Assembly (NCBI GenBank): GCA_902777125.1
Contig: CACYSQ010000008.1
Span: 16,575 to 80,574, forward strand
DNA from: Ruminococcus flavefaciens
GTDB taxonomy: Bacteria; Bacillota; Clostridia; Oscillospirales; Ruminococcaceae
Length of the DNA: 64,000 nucleotides
Direction of reading: 5' to 3'
Shown here: positions 56,267 through 64,000 of the stretch, one piece after another
Numbering within the stretch: position 1 is the stretch's first letter
How the letters are laid out: the number at the start of each line of letters is the position of its first letter
Notes under the pieces: model-generated
What the model saw: only the letters and a program-made list of their open reading frames with translations
What the model was told of the DNA's origin: nothing
Databases searched by the model: none
Translations under genes and position numbers: made by a program

Positions 56267-58018
56267 TTATACTCTCAACCCCTGCTCAACTTCTGAGTCA
56301 GGTCTCACAAATGCGGTCTTGTAGCTTGTGAAGATGACCTTGCCCGGCTTCGCACCGGCAGGTTTCCTGACGTAACGGACAAGGCAGTAATCGACCGGAA
56401 CCTGATTTGACCCCCTGCCGCGGCTGTTGACCGCCGCAATGATCGCTGCCTCCTCGATAGTCCTGTCGGGAGGCACTGCACCCTCTGTAACGATTATAAC
56501 GTGCGAACCCGTCAAGCCCTGAGTATGCAGCCAAATGTCAGATTTTTCGGCATATTTCAGCGTGAGCTGATCGTTCTGACGGTTGTTTCTTCCAACAAGG
56601 ATCGTGAAGCCGTCACTCGACTTGTACTCTATCGGCGGCAGCGCTTTCGGAGGCTTAGCCTTTCCTGAAACCGCCCTGACGTAGCCCTGCTGTGCAAGTT
56701 CGAGGCGAAGCTGAACGATATCGTTCTCCGTTTCAGCACGGCTCAGCGCATCGAAAACGCTGTCAATATATTGAAGTTCCTCCTCACCGAGGGCGATCTG
56801 TTCAGTAAGCTTCTGCTCTGCCGTAGCAGCTTTTTTATACTCTTTGTAATACTTCTGAGCGTTCTGCGAGGGCGTTCTCCGGACGTCAAGCGGTATCGAG
56901 ATCTGCGGCGAACCCTCCTCGTAGAAATTCTCGACGATTGCCGCATGATCACCCTTTTTGAGCCTGTAAAGGTTTGCGGAGAGCAGGTCGCCGTACAGCC
57001 GGAAACGGTCGCGATCCGCGCACGCAGCAAGCTCGTCGCGCTGCGTCATAATTCGCCGCTGAATACGCTCAGTGAGGTTCACAATCAGCTTGAAGAGGTC
57101 ATTTGCACGCTGTTTCGTCCGCAGCGCGCGATCACGTTCCGCGTAAAAAAAGTCGAGCAGCTCCGATGCGCCCGGCATCTCGCGGGTCAGCATCAGCGTT
57201 CCGAACTGCGACAGCCGGATAAACGAGAAGTCTTTCAGCTGTCCCTCTTTGTCACTGACCACTGAAAAGCAGCACTCATTTTGTTCCAATTGTTCTTTTG
57301 CACGCTTAATAATGAACAGCAGCCTGTCGAGCTGGTCGCCATCTACGGTGTCAGCCTCAAGATGAGTTCCTCTCCCCGCAAAGAATGTCCACTCGCGGGC
57401 AAGCACAGGGGAGATTCCCTCGAAAGTGCGTATCAGAGCCTTTGAAAGCTCCGCACTCCCCTGCTCTCTGAGTGCCGGAACAATCTCGTCCGGCGTGGCT
57501 TCGAGGAAGTTCAGCCTTTTATCGCGAGGCGGCAGAGAGTACCGCATACCGGGCAAAACGAGGCGTTCGCGGGACATATCCTCGTCAACTCGCTTCACGC
57601 TGTCGATGACCCGACCGTCCGCCCCGACCGCGATAATATTGGAGCGCCGCCCCATGATCTCGCAGGCGATCGTGACAGTAACAACGTCGCCGAGCTCGTT
57701 CACGCACTCAAAATCGAGGTTGAGGATGCGCTCGAGACCGTCCTGGCGCACCGCGATGAGTTTTCCGCTGCCGAGGTGCTTTCTCAGGAGCATACAGAAC
57801 ATCGGCGGCGTCTGCGGATTGTCCACGCTCATGCTTGTTATGTGAACGCGAGCACTGCCGGAATTTGCCGAAATATAGAGCTTTTTCGAGCCTTGCTTTG
57901 ATCTGAGTGAAATGATGATCTCCTCGCGTGAGGGCTGGTGGACCTTCTCGACACGGCTGCCGATCAGCGGAATTATTTCGTTTTTTATCGCGTAGAGAAA
58001 TGCGCCGTCGAGCGCCAT
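56267..58018 (-). CDS. rqcH: Ribosome quality-control protein RqcH (NFACT family)
   Basis: RqcH binds stalled 50S subunits and adds C-terminal alanine tails to mark nascent chains for degradation. The 583-residue product has the NFACT-N domain (MALDGAFLYAIKNEIIPLIG), HhH and coiled-coil middle (about 290-420), and the NFACT-R domain (GFTILVGRNNRQNDQLTLKY, SDIWLHTQGLTGSHVII). The start ATG 58018 is 15 bases after the RlmA-like stop codon. Known also as the FbpA-like fibronectin-binding protein family. Confidence 0.93.
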   Translation of the reverse strand: MALDGAFLYAIKNEIIPLIGSRVEKVHQPSREEIIISLRSKQGSKKLYISANSGSARVHITSMSVDNPQTPPMFCMLLRKHLGSGKLIAVRQDGLERILNLDFECVNELGDVVTVTIACEIMGRRSNIIAVGADGRVIDSVKRVDEDMSRERLVLPGMRYSLPPRDKRLNFLEATPDEIVPALREQGSAELSKALIRTFEGISPVLAREWTFFAGRGTHLEADTVDGDQLDRLLFIIKRAKEQLEQNECCFSVVSDKEGQLKDFSFIRLSQFGTLMLTREMPGASELLDFFYAERDRALRTKQRANDLFKLIVNLTERIQRRIMTQRDELAACADRDRFRLYGDLLSANLYRLKKGDHAAIVENFYEEGSPQISIPLDVRRTPSQNAQKYYKEYKKAATAEQKLTEQIALGEEELQYIDSVFDALSRAETENDIVQLRLELAQQGYVRAVSGKAKPPKALPPIEYKSSDGFTILVGRNNRQNDQLTLKYAEKSDIWLHTQGLTGSHVIIVTEGAVPPDRTIEEAAIIAAVNSRGRGSNQVPVDYCLVRYVRKPAGAKPGKVIFTSYKTAFVRPDSEVEQGLRV

Positions 58019-58033
58019 AGAATCAATCCTTTA

Positions 58034-58849
58034 CTAATCATTTTTTGCTGTGATTTTGTACGTCAGCAGCTCGAAATCCGCAGTTATATCAAGTCCGTCC
58101 AGTGCTTCGAGGCTCGCGGCACGAGCCGGCTCAGTACGATAATAGTAGGGCGTCATCGCAAAGAGGCTCATGATATCCTCGCTGCTGCGGAGCTCCATTT
58201 TGTATGTGATACGTCGGCTTCCAACGAAATCAAAGCCTTCGAGCTCATATGGCTTGACCTCGTTTTTATACGGAATATCGTACAATTTTTTCTTCAGTTC
58301 CCAAAGATGATTCACCGAAGGAATTGCAATTATCATTATGCCTCCGGGACGAAGAACTCGCCGGAACTCCTCTCCGCAGTAGGGGGCGAACATGGTAACA
58401 AGCATATCGCAGGATCTTCCCACGACAGGCAGGTGAAATACGCTGCCGGCAAAATAATGCGTCCGTTTGTCACGTTTTGCGGCAAGTTCTACCGCAATTT
58501 TTGATATGTCACAGCCATATACCTCTGCCCAATTCGCAGTCTCAGCGACAGCCGAGGTGTAATAGCCCTCACCGCAGCCCGCATCGAGCAGAACCTTGCC
58601 GCTGAAACGTGTCCGCACCTCATCGCAGAGGGACTCCCGAAGCGGCGAATAATAGCCTTTTTCGAGGAATTTCCGCCTTGCATTGAGCATGAGCTTATTG
58701 TCGCCGTGAACGACCTTCCCCATGTGCTTGGACAGCAGCAGATTGACGTAACCGCTTCTTGCAACGTCAAAACTGTGTCCGACCTCGCACTTCAAGCTGC
58801 CGCCGGAGGGCTGCAATACCTTTCCGCAGACAGGACAAATATAGATCAT
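58034..58849 (-). CDS. RlmA-like 23S rRNA (guanine-N1)-methyltransferase
   Basis: The 271-residue product has an N-terminal zinc ribbon (YICPVCGKVLQPSGGSLKCE and GHSFDVARSGYVNLL) and a SAM-binding domain (VLLDAGCGEGYYTSAVAE, GCDISKIAVELAAKR, RVLRPGGIMIIAIP). This matches the RlmA family, which methylates N1 of G745/G748 in 23S rRNA helix 35; the exact position is not given by sequence. Start ATG 58849 lies six bases after GAGGTG; it overlaps nothing and begins 10 bases past the TrmK-Nif3 stop. Confidence 0.88.
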   Translation of the reverse strand: MIYICPVCGKVLQPSGGSLKCEVGHSFDVARSGYVNLLLSKHMGKVVHGDNKLMLNARRKFLEKGYYSPLRESLCDEVRTRFSGKVLLDAGCGEGYYTSAVAETANWAEVYGCDISKIAVELAAKRDKRTHYFAGSVFHLPVVGRSCDMLVTMFAPYCGEEFRRVLRPGGIMIIAIPSVNHLWELKKKLYDIPYKNEVKPYELEGFDFVGSRRITYKMELRSSEDIMSLFAMTPYYYRTEPARAASLEALDGLDITADFELLTYKITAKND

Positions 58850-58859
58850 CTTGTTCACC

Positions 58860-60311
58860 TCAGACATACTGGCAGGGATCTTTTGAACGCTCGGCTATCT
58901 CCACGTCAAGCTGCGGGAACCTCTCCTCCAGCACGCGACGAAGCTCCGGAAGAACAAGGTTCTCCGTGTGGAAGTGACCGCAGTCGAACAGCGCCAAATG
59001 CCGATTATTAGCCTCGATCCAGACATCGTGTTTCACATCTCCCGTGACAAGAGCATCGCAGCCCTTCTCGACCGCAAGTCCAAGCATCGAGCCGCCTGAA
59101 CCTGAGCAAAAAGCTATCCGCGAAATGCGCTTTAAACAGGTCCTTGAAAATCTAACATACTCGCAGCCAAAAATTTCCTTTAAAATCAGGGCGAAATATT
59201 CAGGGATAATTTTTTCGTCAAGCGTAACTATCCAGCCGAGCGAATTGCCGCCACCGAGCTCCTCAAAAGGCTCTGGTTCGGCATTTATGGCGAATTTTTC
59301 CCTGAGCTTTTTCAGTATCACGCCATTCGTACCGCCGGCTGCAATATCGAGATTGGTATGGGCGCAGATTGCCGCAATGTCGCACTCAATAAGCCCATAA
59401 ACCGGGCTGCGCCGCTCAATTCTCCGCAGCGGGTCAAAAATGACCGGGTGATGCGAAATTATAAGGTCAGCCCACTTGCAGGCAGCCTCGTCGACCACGC
59501 GGTTGTCAATGTCCAGCGACAGCACAACTGTATCAGCCTCGCCGGACTGGTTCTCGACCAGCAGACCGGAATTATCCCACTTTTCCTGAGCTGCAAACGG
59601 ATAAAGGCTGTCCAAGTAGTCGTAAATATCGCTGATTTTTACCGAATCTACGCCATTTTTCATTTTATATGCAAGAGCCGCAAAGTGTATTGACTCCTCG
59701 ATCTTTCCGGCATTTTTGAGATTATCAGCAATTTTCGCAAGGCGCTCACTCTCGCGCAGACGGTACTTTTTACCCAATTCGTCCTCGTTACCGAAGAATC
59801 CATAAAGCGCGTCAAACTCCGTAAGATAGCGGAAATCCGGATCGTACTCCGCAACCATTATTACATAGAGCTTGTCGCCCTCCCCGACTATGTACTCCTC
59901 CGTGATGTGCAGCATATATTCGTACAGCTTTTTGCGGAGGTGCTCAGGCTTTGTCATCGGCTGCAAGATCCAGCGGATGTTATCAGAATCATTGCAATTG
60001 CAGCCGCCGATTATATCGGCGATTGTTTCTCCGCCCATTCCGGCTATCACGACGTCTGAAATGCCGTCCATAGGCACATTTTCGAGACCGTCGGAGAGAA
60101 TGAGCTGGACCTTGTCCGAAATACCGTACTTTTCGACGGTACGCCTTGCGGAATCGAGAGGTCCCTCGCGGACGTCGGAAGCGATGACTCTCGCGCATTT
60201 TCCGGAATTGACCAGCTCAGCCGCGAGAAAGGCGTGGTCAGTTCCGACATCGACCGCGATGCCATTTCCGCTGACGAGTTCAGCTATCTTAGAAAGTCTG
60301 TTATCGAGCAT
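58860..60311 (-). CDS. Fusion of TrmK (tRNA m1A22 methyltransferase) and Nif3/DUF34
   Basis: One uninterrupted reading frame of 483 residues joins two genes that are usually separate neighbours in Firmicutes. Residues 1 to about 217 are TrmK: SAM-binding VDVGTDHAFLAAEL (20-33), SDVREGPLDSARRT, VVIAGMGGETIADII and WILQPMT. Residues about 222-483 are a short-form Nif3 (YqfO-like) domain: AQEKWDNSGLLVE, LIISHHPVIFDPL (metal ligands His287, His288), AICAHTNLDIAAGGTN and DCGHFHTE. The linker is only about five residues. TrmK methylates A22 of tRNA; the Nif3 activity is not settled. ATG 60311 follows GGAGG by six bases. Confidence 0.88.
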   Translation of the reverse strand: MLDNRLSKIAELVSGNGIAVDVGTDHAFLAAELVNSGKCARVIASDVREGPLDSARRTVEKYGISDKVQLILSDGLENVPMDGISDVVIAGMGGETIADIIGGCNCNDSDNIRWILQPMTKPEHLRKKLYEYMLHITEEYIVGEGDKLYVIMVAEYDPDFRYLTEFDALYGFFGNEDELGKKYRLRESERLAKIADNLKNAGKIEESIHFAALAYKMKNGVDSVKISDIYDYLDSLYPFAAQEKWDNSGLLVENQSGEADTVVLSLDIDNRVVDEAACKWADLIISHHPVIFDPLRRIERRSPVYGLIECDIAAICAHTNLDIAAGGTNGVILKKLREKFAINAEPEPFEELGGGNSLGWIVTLDEKIIPEYFALILKEIFGCEYVRFSRTCLKRISRIAFCSGSGGSMLGLAVEKGCDALVTGDVKHDVWIEANNRHLALFDCGHFHTENLVLPELRRVLEERFPQLDVEIAERSKDPCQYV

Positions 60312-60379
60312 TGTTAACCTCCGTTCAAAACACAAAGAGCGTACTGCTCTCACAGTACGCATTACAGGCAAATAAATTT

Positions 60380-60411
60380 ACTCGCACAGCCATTTCTGAC
60401 TGTGCGAGACA
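60380..60411 (-). terminator. Hairpin after the zinc-ribbon gene
   Basis: TCGCACAG-CCATTTCTGA-CTGTGCGA lies just past the zinc-ribbon stop codon; the T-run is poor. A second dyad GCGTACTG-CTCTCA-CAGTACGC lies at 60339-60360, upstream of the TrmK-Nif3 ATG. Confidence 0.5.
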
Positions 60412-60417
60412 AATTCG

Positions 60418-60693
60418 TCAAGCTTCGTTCATCTTTGCGAAACATTCGCTGCAATAAACTGCTCTGCCCTCCTTGGGTTCAAAGGGAACCTTAGCCTCAC
60501 CGCCGCATGAAGCGCAAACAGCAGTATACATTACTCTTTCTGCCTTGCCTGCGTTCTTTCTTGCGTCACGGCAAGCCTTGCATCTCTGGGGCTCGTTAAC
60601 GAAACCCTTCTCGGCATAAAATTCCTGTTCTCCTGCAGAGAAGATGAATTCGTTTCCACATTCCTTGCAGACTAATGTCTTGTCTTCGTACAT
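60418..60693 (-). CDS. Zinc-ribbon protein with two CxxC pairs per half
   Basis: The 91-residue product (ATG 60693, seven bases after GAGGT) has an N-terminal zinc ribbon, LVCKECGNEFIFSAGEQEFY with CKAC, and a second, VCASCGGEAKVPFEPKEG with YCSEC. This is the probable zinc-binding (zf-trcl plus CxxC) family common in Clostridia; related proteins are suspected of nucleic-acid binding, but the role is unknown. It lies 82 bases after the sigma factor gene. A long in-frame upstream extension is not real, since it overlaps the sigma gene's 3' end. Confidence 0.85.
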   Translation of the reverse strand: MYEDKTLVCKECGNEFIFSAGEQEFYAEKGFVNEPQRCKACRDARKNAGKAERVMYTAVCASCGGEAKVPFEPKEGRAVYCSECFAKMNEA

Positions 60694-60775
60694 TTTCAAT
60701 ACCTCGCTAAAAAATATTTGGACCACGGTCGGGGTTCCACCGACATCTTTGCATAACAACGCTCTGGGATTTAAG

Positions 60776-61393
60776 CTACACAGCCACATTAAAGTTATTG
60801 TATATCGTCCGCAGCTTCCTTCTCGCCCTCTGCATGGCATTATCCACCGCTTTTTCGGTTATACCGAGCATAAGCGCAGCTCTCCTGTAGCTGACGCCCT
60901 GAACGCAGAGTTCAAAGGTACGTCTTTCCGCAGACGAAAGCTCACTCGCGATGCCGTTTTTCAGCTCGCTGACGAGCTCCTTGTAGAGGAACTGGCTCTC
61001 CGGGTCTTCCACGCCGGAAGCAATCTCGTCGCCGCAAAGCTCATCGAGACTGTCGCAGCTCAGATTTCTCCTTATGCTGCTGACCGACCTCATGCGGTTG
61101 ACGATGCAGACCTCAGAAAAGGTCGAAAATTTCGCACCTCTTGCCGGATCGTAGGCATAGATAGCCTGTAGGAGACTGATAAGCCCCTCCTGACGCAGAT
61201 CATCGCATTCCGCCCCCGTACCCGAGAGCATACGCGCCTTTATCATGATCTTTTCCGAATACCGCGATATGAGTACATTTTCAGCCTCTCTGCCAGCCTC
61301 AGTGCTCGTTCTTGCGAGGAGGGCAAGCTCTTCGTCAGCCATATCTCTCATATCAGCGCAGGTCTTTTCCGCCAGTAACAAGATATCCACCAC
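60776..61393 (-). CDS. Sigma-70 family factor, SigH-like
   Basis: The 205-residue product has region 2 (AENVLISRYSEKIMIKARML, DDLRQEGLISLLQAIYAYDP, FSTFSEVCIVNRM) and region 4 (LSSAERRTFELCVQGVSYRR, AALMLGITEKAVDNAMQRAR). The layout matches sigma-30/SigH of Firmicutes, which runs early stationary-phase and sporulation genes. The start is uncertain: GTG 61393 has no clear ribosome site and internal ATGs at 61351 and 61342 are possible. RNA polymerase subunit; targets unknown here. Confidence 0.85.
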   Translation of the reverse strand: MVDILLLAEKTCADMRDMADEELALLARTSTEAGREAENVLISRYSEKIMIKARMLSGTGAECDDLRQEGLISLLQAIYAYDPARGAKFSTFSEVCIVNRMRSVSSIRRNLSCDSLDELCGDEIASGVEDPESQFLYKELVSELKNGIASELSSAERRTFELCVQGVSYRRAALMLGITEKAVDNAMQRARRKLRTIYNNFNVAV

Positions 61394-61439
61394 ATTCCGG
61401 TATGATATTGAACGACACGGTCTCTGCCGCAGATACGGC

Positions 61440-61480
61440 AGATCATCTGCCGGCAGCCCCGGATTTACCGGGACTGCCGC
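61440..61480 (-). terminator. Hairpin after the DivIVA-like gene
   Basis: On the minus strand GGCAGTCCCGG-TAAAT-CCGGGGCTGCC, 15-20 bases past the stop codon, without a T-run. It may be a Rho-independent terminator of weak type or an mRNA-stabilising hairpin. Confidence 0.45.
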
Positions 61481-61491
61481 GGACGATCAAA

Positions 61492-63159
61492 TCAGTCGTT
61501 GTTTTCCTTTGCAGCTTCTTCCTCTGCTGCCTTCAGAAGCTCTGCCATGTCAAAGTTGAAGTTTGCGCTCTTCTTTGCAGGCTGCTTGGGAGGCTGCTGT
61601 GCAGACTGCTGCTGCTGAGCAGGAGCCTGAGAAGCCGGTTTATTATTGTTGAATGAATTCGAGCCGTTTCCGGAATTATAGGACTGCGATGAGCCTACAT
61701 TTGCAAACGGGTCTGAAACAGTAGCCTTGGGTGCTACGGCAGGAGCCTCAGGAGCTATTGCCATGGGAGCGTCAACGGGCTTGAATTCAGTTCTGGGAGC
61801 CTCCTCCTTCTTGACAACCTTGTTAGCCTCGCCGTTGTCAACAGCCTTGCGGGCTTCACCGACGATTATCTGAGCCTCACTCATGCGGTCGTTAGCCTGA
61901 GTAGAGAGGCGTGCAAGAACAGAGTTGATATCTGAGAACTTGGTATTTACACTCTCGATCTCGTTGAGGAGCATCTTTCTGACGGTCTCGGACATCTCGT
62001 TGACCTTATCAGCGTGAGCATTAGCCTCGTCAACAGTGCGCTTAGCCTGAGCGTTAGCCTGATCCACGGTAGCCTTAGCCTGAGCATTAGCCTGTTCTAC
62101 GGCGGTCTTAGCCTGAACATTAGCCTGATCTACAGTAGCCTTAGCCTGATCGTTAGCCTCCTTGATGCAGGTCTCAGCGGCAGTATTAGCGTTATTGATG
62201 GTCTTTTCAGCCTCGAGGTTAGCCTCCTTGACGATAGAATCGGCCTTCTCGTTAGCTTCCTTAGTAACCTTGTCAGCGTTTCTCTGAGCCTCGATAGTGA
62301 TCTTGCCTGCGGTCTTCTGAGCCTCGGTAAAGAGAGCGCCCATATCGAACGAGGACGGTATCATGCCGCCGCCGTTCTCCTTGAGGTCGCTGATCTCGTC
62401 ATTGAGCTTGCTGATCTCAGCGTCCTTCTTAGCGATAGCGGACTCGTTATCCTTAGTGATCTGAGTGAGCTTGTTCTCCTTCTCAGCGAGTTCTCTGGTC
62501 TTGGCAGCGAGCTCTGCGCTGATCTTGGAAATCTCCTGCTTAGCCTTAGCGAGCTCTGCGTCATTGGCAGCGTTGCCGCCCTGAGCGGGAGCAGCAGAAG
62601 CAGCCTTCTCCTCGGCAGCCTTGAGCTTGGATCTGAGGGAATCTATCTCGCGCTTTGCAGCCTCGAGAGCAGCGGCCGTCTGAGCGTTAGCCTGAGCGTT
62701 CTGAGCACCGCCCTGTGCAGGAGCAGCGGCAGCCTTCTCCTCGGCAGCCTTGAGCTTGTTTCTGAGGGTATCTATCTCACGCTTTGCAGCCTCAAGAGCA
62801 GCAGCGGTCTGGGCATTAGCCTGAGCGGCGCCCTGAGCAGCACCTGCACCGCCGGCCTTGAGCTGAGTGATGAGTTTCTGGCTTTCATCGAGCTTTTTCT
62901 GGAGCTCTTCGTTCTCCTTCTTGGCAGCTCTGAGAGCATTATTTGATGCGTTGAGCTTTTCCTGAAGGTTGTCTACCTGATTTCGTGCCTTTATCAGTTC
63001 CTGTGAGTCTGCTGCGGATGCAGAGCCTTCTCCTTTGGCCTTTTTAAGGTCTTCTTCGAGGGAAATGATCTTGGAGTTGAGTTCATCGAGGTAAGTCATA
63101 ACGTCTTCCTTGACGAAGCCTCCGACTCTGGCGGTTCGTAATACGGTTGGTTCTTCCAT
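61492..63159 (-). CDS. DivIVA-like coiled-coil protein with low-complexity tail
   Basis: The 555-residue product (ATG 63159, eight bases after AGGAG) begins with a short DivIVA-like head (LRTARVGGFVKEDVMTYLDE). A very long coiled coil follows, with two near-identical blocks (AQTAAALEAAKREID and AAEEKA-Ala/Pro/Gly linker) at about 135-215. Further on is a run of 11-residue units of the type ANAQAKATVDQ at about 355-420. The C-terminal 110 residues are Pro/Ala/Gln/Asn-rich. DivIVA proteins mark poles and division sites; a cell-wall or division role is inferred from the head only. Repeats make length variation likely. Confidence 0.75.
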   Translation of the reverse strand: MEEPTVLRTARVGGFVKEDVMTYLDELNSKIISLEEDLKKAKGEGSASAADSQELIKARNQVDNLQEKLNASNNALRAAKKENEELQKKLDESQKLITQLKAGGAGAAQGAAQANAQTAAALEAAKREIDTLRNKLKAAEEKAAAAPAQGGAQNAQANAQTAAALEAAKREIDSLRSKLKAAEEKAASAAPAQGGNAANDAELAKAKQEISKISAELAAKTRELAEKENKLTQITKDNESAIAKKDAEISKLNDEISDLKENGGGMIPSSFDMGALFTEAQKTAGKITIEAQRNADKVTKEANEKADSIVKEANLEAEKTINNANTAAETCIKEANDQAKATVDQANVQAKTAVEQANAQAKATVDQANAQAKRTVDEANAHADKVNEMSETVRKMLLNEIESVNTKFSDINSVLARLSTQANDRMSEAQIIVGEARKAVDNGEANKVVKKEEAPRTEFKPVDAPMAIAPEAPAVAPKATVSDPFANVGSSQSYNSGNGSNSFNNNKPASQAPAQQQQSAQQPPKQPAKKSANFNFDMAELLKAAEEEAAKENND

Positions 63160-63331
63160 TGTGTACACTCCTATCCCCGCAGCGGGCTGCGGCAAATATA
63201 AATTCAAGGAATAAAATTGCCTTTCATACATTATAACATAATCAATATAATATTTCAACTATTAATATGTAGAAAATTTTCGTTCATTTTAGTGCATTTT
63301 ACTATATTGACAAGGAAAATATACGGACAGT

Positions 63332-63366
63332 AAAAAAGGCTGCCCGGTTTTGGGGCAGCCTTTTCT
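63332..63366. terminator. Bidirectional terminator
   Basis: AAAAAAGGCTGCCC-GGTTTTG-GGGCAGCCTTTTC. On the minus strand it follows the lipoprotein stop codon (63375) by about nine bases and ends in TTTTTT. Confidence 0.85.
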
Positions 63367-63374
63367 TATATTTT

Positions 63375-63935
63375 TTATTTTAGCTCAAAGTAACAGTTGT
63401 ACATCATATCATCTTCCGGCTTACCGTTACCAAAACATATTGATCCATTCATAGCTTCGCAATCATAATCGGTGCCATTATTTAACGATTCAACTGTTTC
63501 GTTTATTTTAAATTCTTCTAAGATGAACGATTGTATAGCCTTCCATTTTGCCTTGCGGCATGGAGAAAATTCACATTTTATCCTGTTGACCTTCCCTTTA
63601 TCCGCTTCTTTATCAGAAACGGTTACTGCGTATATGTATCGGTATTCTCCGTCATATAAGCCTATCCCAAGCCCTTCAAACGGTGCTTCTTCTTTGCAAT
63701 ACCATGTATATTTGTCATTTCCCCTCTTATCAGGCTGACCCAATAACGCAACGACATCATCATAGTTCGTACCCAGTTTAATATCCAGTATACTATCAAT
63801 GCTTTCCGGCGAACTAACTTCTGATGTGCCCTTGCTCGTACTGCCTCCGCTTGAGCTGCTATCCCCGCTGCTTCCGCACGCTGTAGCAGGTATACAAAGA
63901 GCTGCCGCCATTATAAAACTAACAATCTTCTTCAC
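63375..63935 (-). CDS. Lipoprotein of unknown function
   Basis: The 186-residue product has a lipoprotein-like signal (MKKIVSFIMAAALCIPATAC, Cys20), a Ser/Gly-rich linker and a C-terminal domain with LGTNYDDVVALLGQPDKRGN, which has the look of an SmpA/BamE-like (outer lipoprotein-type) beta domain shared by many Gram-positive lipoproteins. The -3 residue is Ala rather than Leu, so the lipobox is a weak match. GGAG-type ribosome site before the ATG; a strong terminator follows. Partner or substrate unknown. Confidence 0.75.
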   Translation of the reverse strand: MKKIVSFIMAAALCIPATACGSSGDSSSSGGSTSKGTSEVSSPESIDSILDIKLGTNYDDVVALLGQPDKRGNDKYTWYCKEEAPFEGLGIGLYDGEYRYIYAVTVSDKEADKGKVNRIKCEFSPCRKAKWKAIQSFILEEFKINETVESLNNGTDYDCEAMNGSICFGNGKPEDDMMYNCYFELK

Positions 63936-64000
63936 AATACCACTCCTTTAAGTTTTCAACACACGGTTGTGGTAATAGTATATCAAAAAAAAAAAAAAAC

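Noticed and set aside
62014-62946. 310-codon plus-strand frame rich in Ser, Leu and Gly
   Set aside because: It is the mirror of the repetitive coiled-coil gene; its low complexity follows from the repeats on the other strand.
63980-63999. A-tract at the end of the window
   Set aside because: A simple poly-A run at the window edge; nothing more can be said from this sequence.

Overview
The window looks like a piece of chromosome from a cellulose-degrading, anaerobic Ruminococcus-like member of the Oscillospiraceae (Clostridia). The evidence is three secreted proteins carrying type I dockerin modules (an SGNH esterase, a serpin and a GH5 endoglucanase), Firmicutes housekeeping clusters (miaB/ymcA-like/mutS/mutL; trmK/nif3/rqcH; metG; pdp), consensus sigma-A promoters with 17-bp spacers, a rubrerythrin, and intergenic DNA packed with short palindromic repeats. 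Most genes are on the minus strand.

Layout. 0-13.3 kb (minus): mutL (cut by the window edge), miaB, htpG with a perfect CIRCE operator, a 44-codon membrane microprotein plus ilvE, a lipoprotein, a TatD-linked radical SAM protein, two unknown genes, mutS, a YlbF/YmcA-family gene and alr. 13.6-19 kb (plus): a YpsA-like SLOG protein, an LCP-like membrane protein plus tatD, a PP2C phosphatase, and a dockerin SGNH hydrolase. 19.2-32 kb: tRNA-Gly(CCC), metG, a TetR regulator, a SulP transporter, rubrerythrin, an acyl-CoA ligase, a lipoprotein/zinc-ribbon pair, pdp, a BofA-like gene, three small unknown genes and a phosphodiesterase. 33-38.7 kb: a transglutaminase-like secreted protein and an AgrC/AgrA-like two-component locus with zinc-ribbon membrane proteins. 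All three transcription units there share one promoter design: 9-bp direct repeats with a 21-bp period, placed 28 bp from the -10.

38.8-47.3 kb is an accessory island that reads as more AT-rich than its surroundings. It holds a four-helix-bundle pseudogene broken by one TAG, a three-gene operon (TIR-like/TPR protein; WYL-like/UPF1-like helicase/PD-(D/E)XK-like nuclease; small protein), an IS3-family transposase, and then tRNA-Gln(CTG). This operon is the best candidate for an undescribed defence system.

47.5-64 kb returns to core and fibre-degradation genes: a diacylglycerol kinase, a C39-like protein, the dockerin-serpin, an ABC-F protein with a degenerate second ATPase, the dockerin GH5 cellulase, an AraC regulator, alkyladenine glycosylase, rqcH, an rlmA-like gene, a TrmK-Nif3 fusion, a zinc-ribbon protein, a SigH-like sigma factor, a DivIVA-like coiled-coil protein and a lipoprotein.

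Non-coding DNA carries at least three repeat families: short hairpins whose arms vary but stay self-complementary between constant TAGGGG edges, a MITE-like element of about 310-370 bp with roughly 50-bp terminal inverted repeats (two full copies and one half copy), and an 80-bp element starting with GCATACGCCT (four copies). Some act as apparent terminators. All function calls come from reading the sequence; no database search was run.
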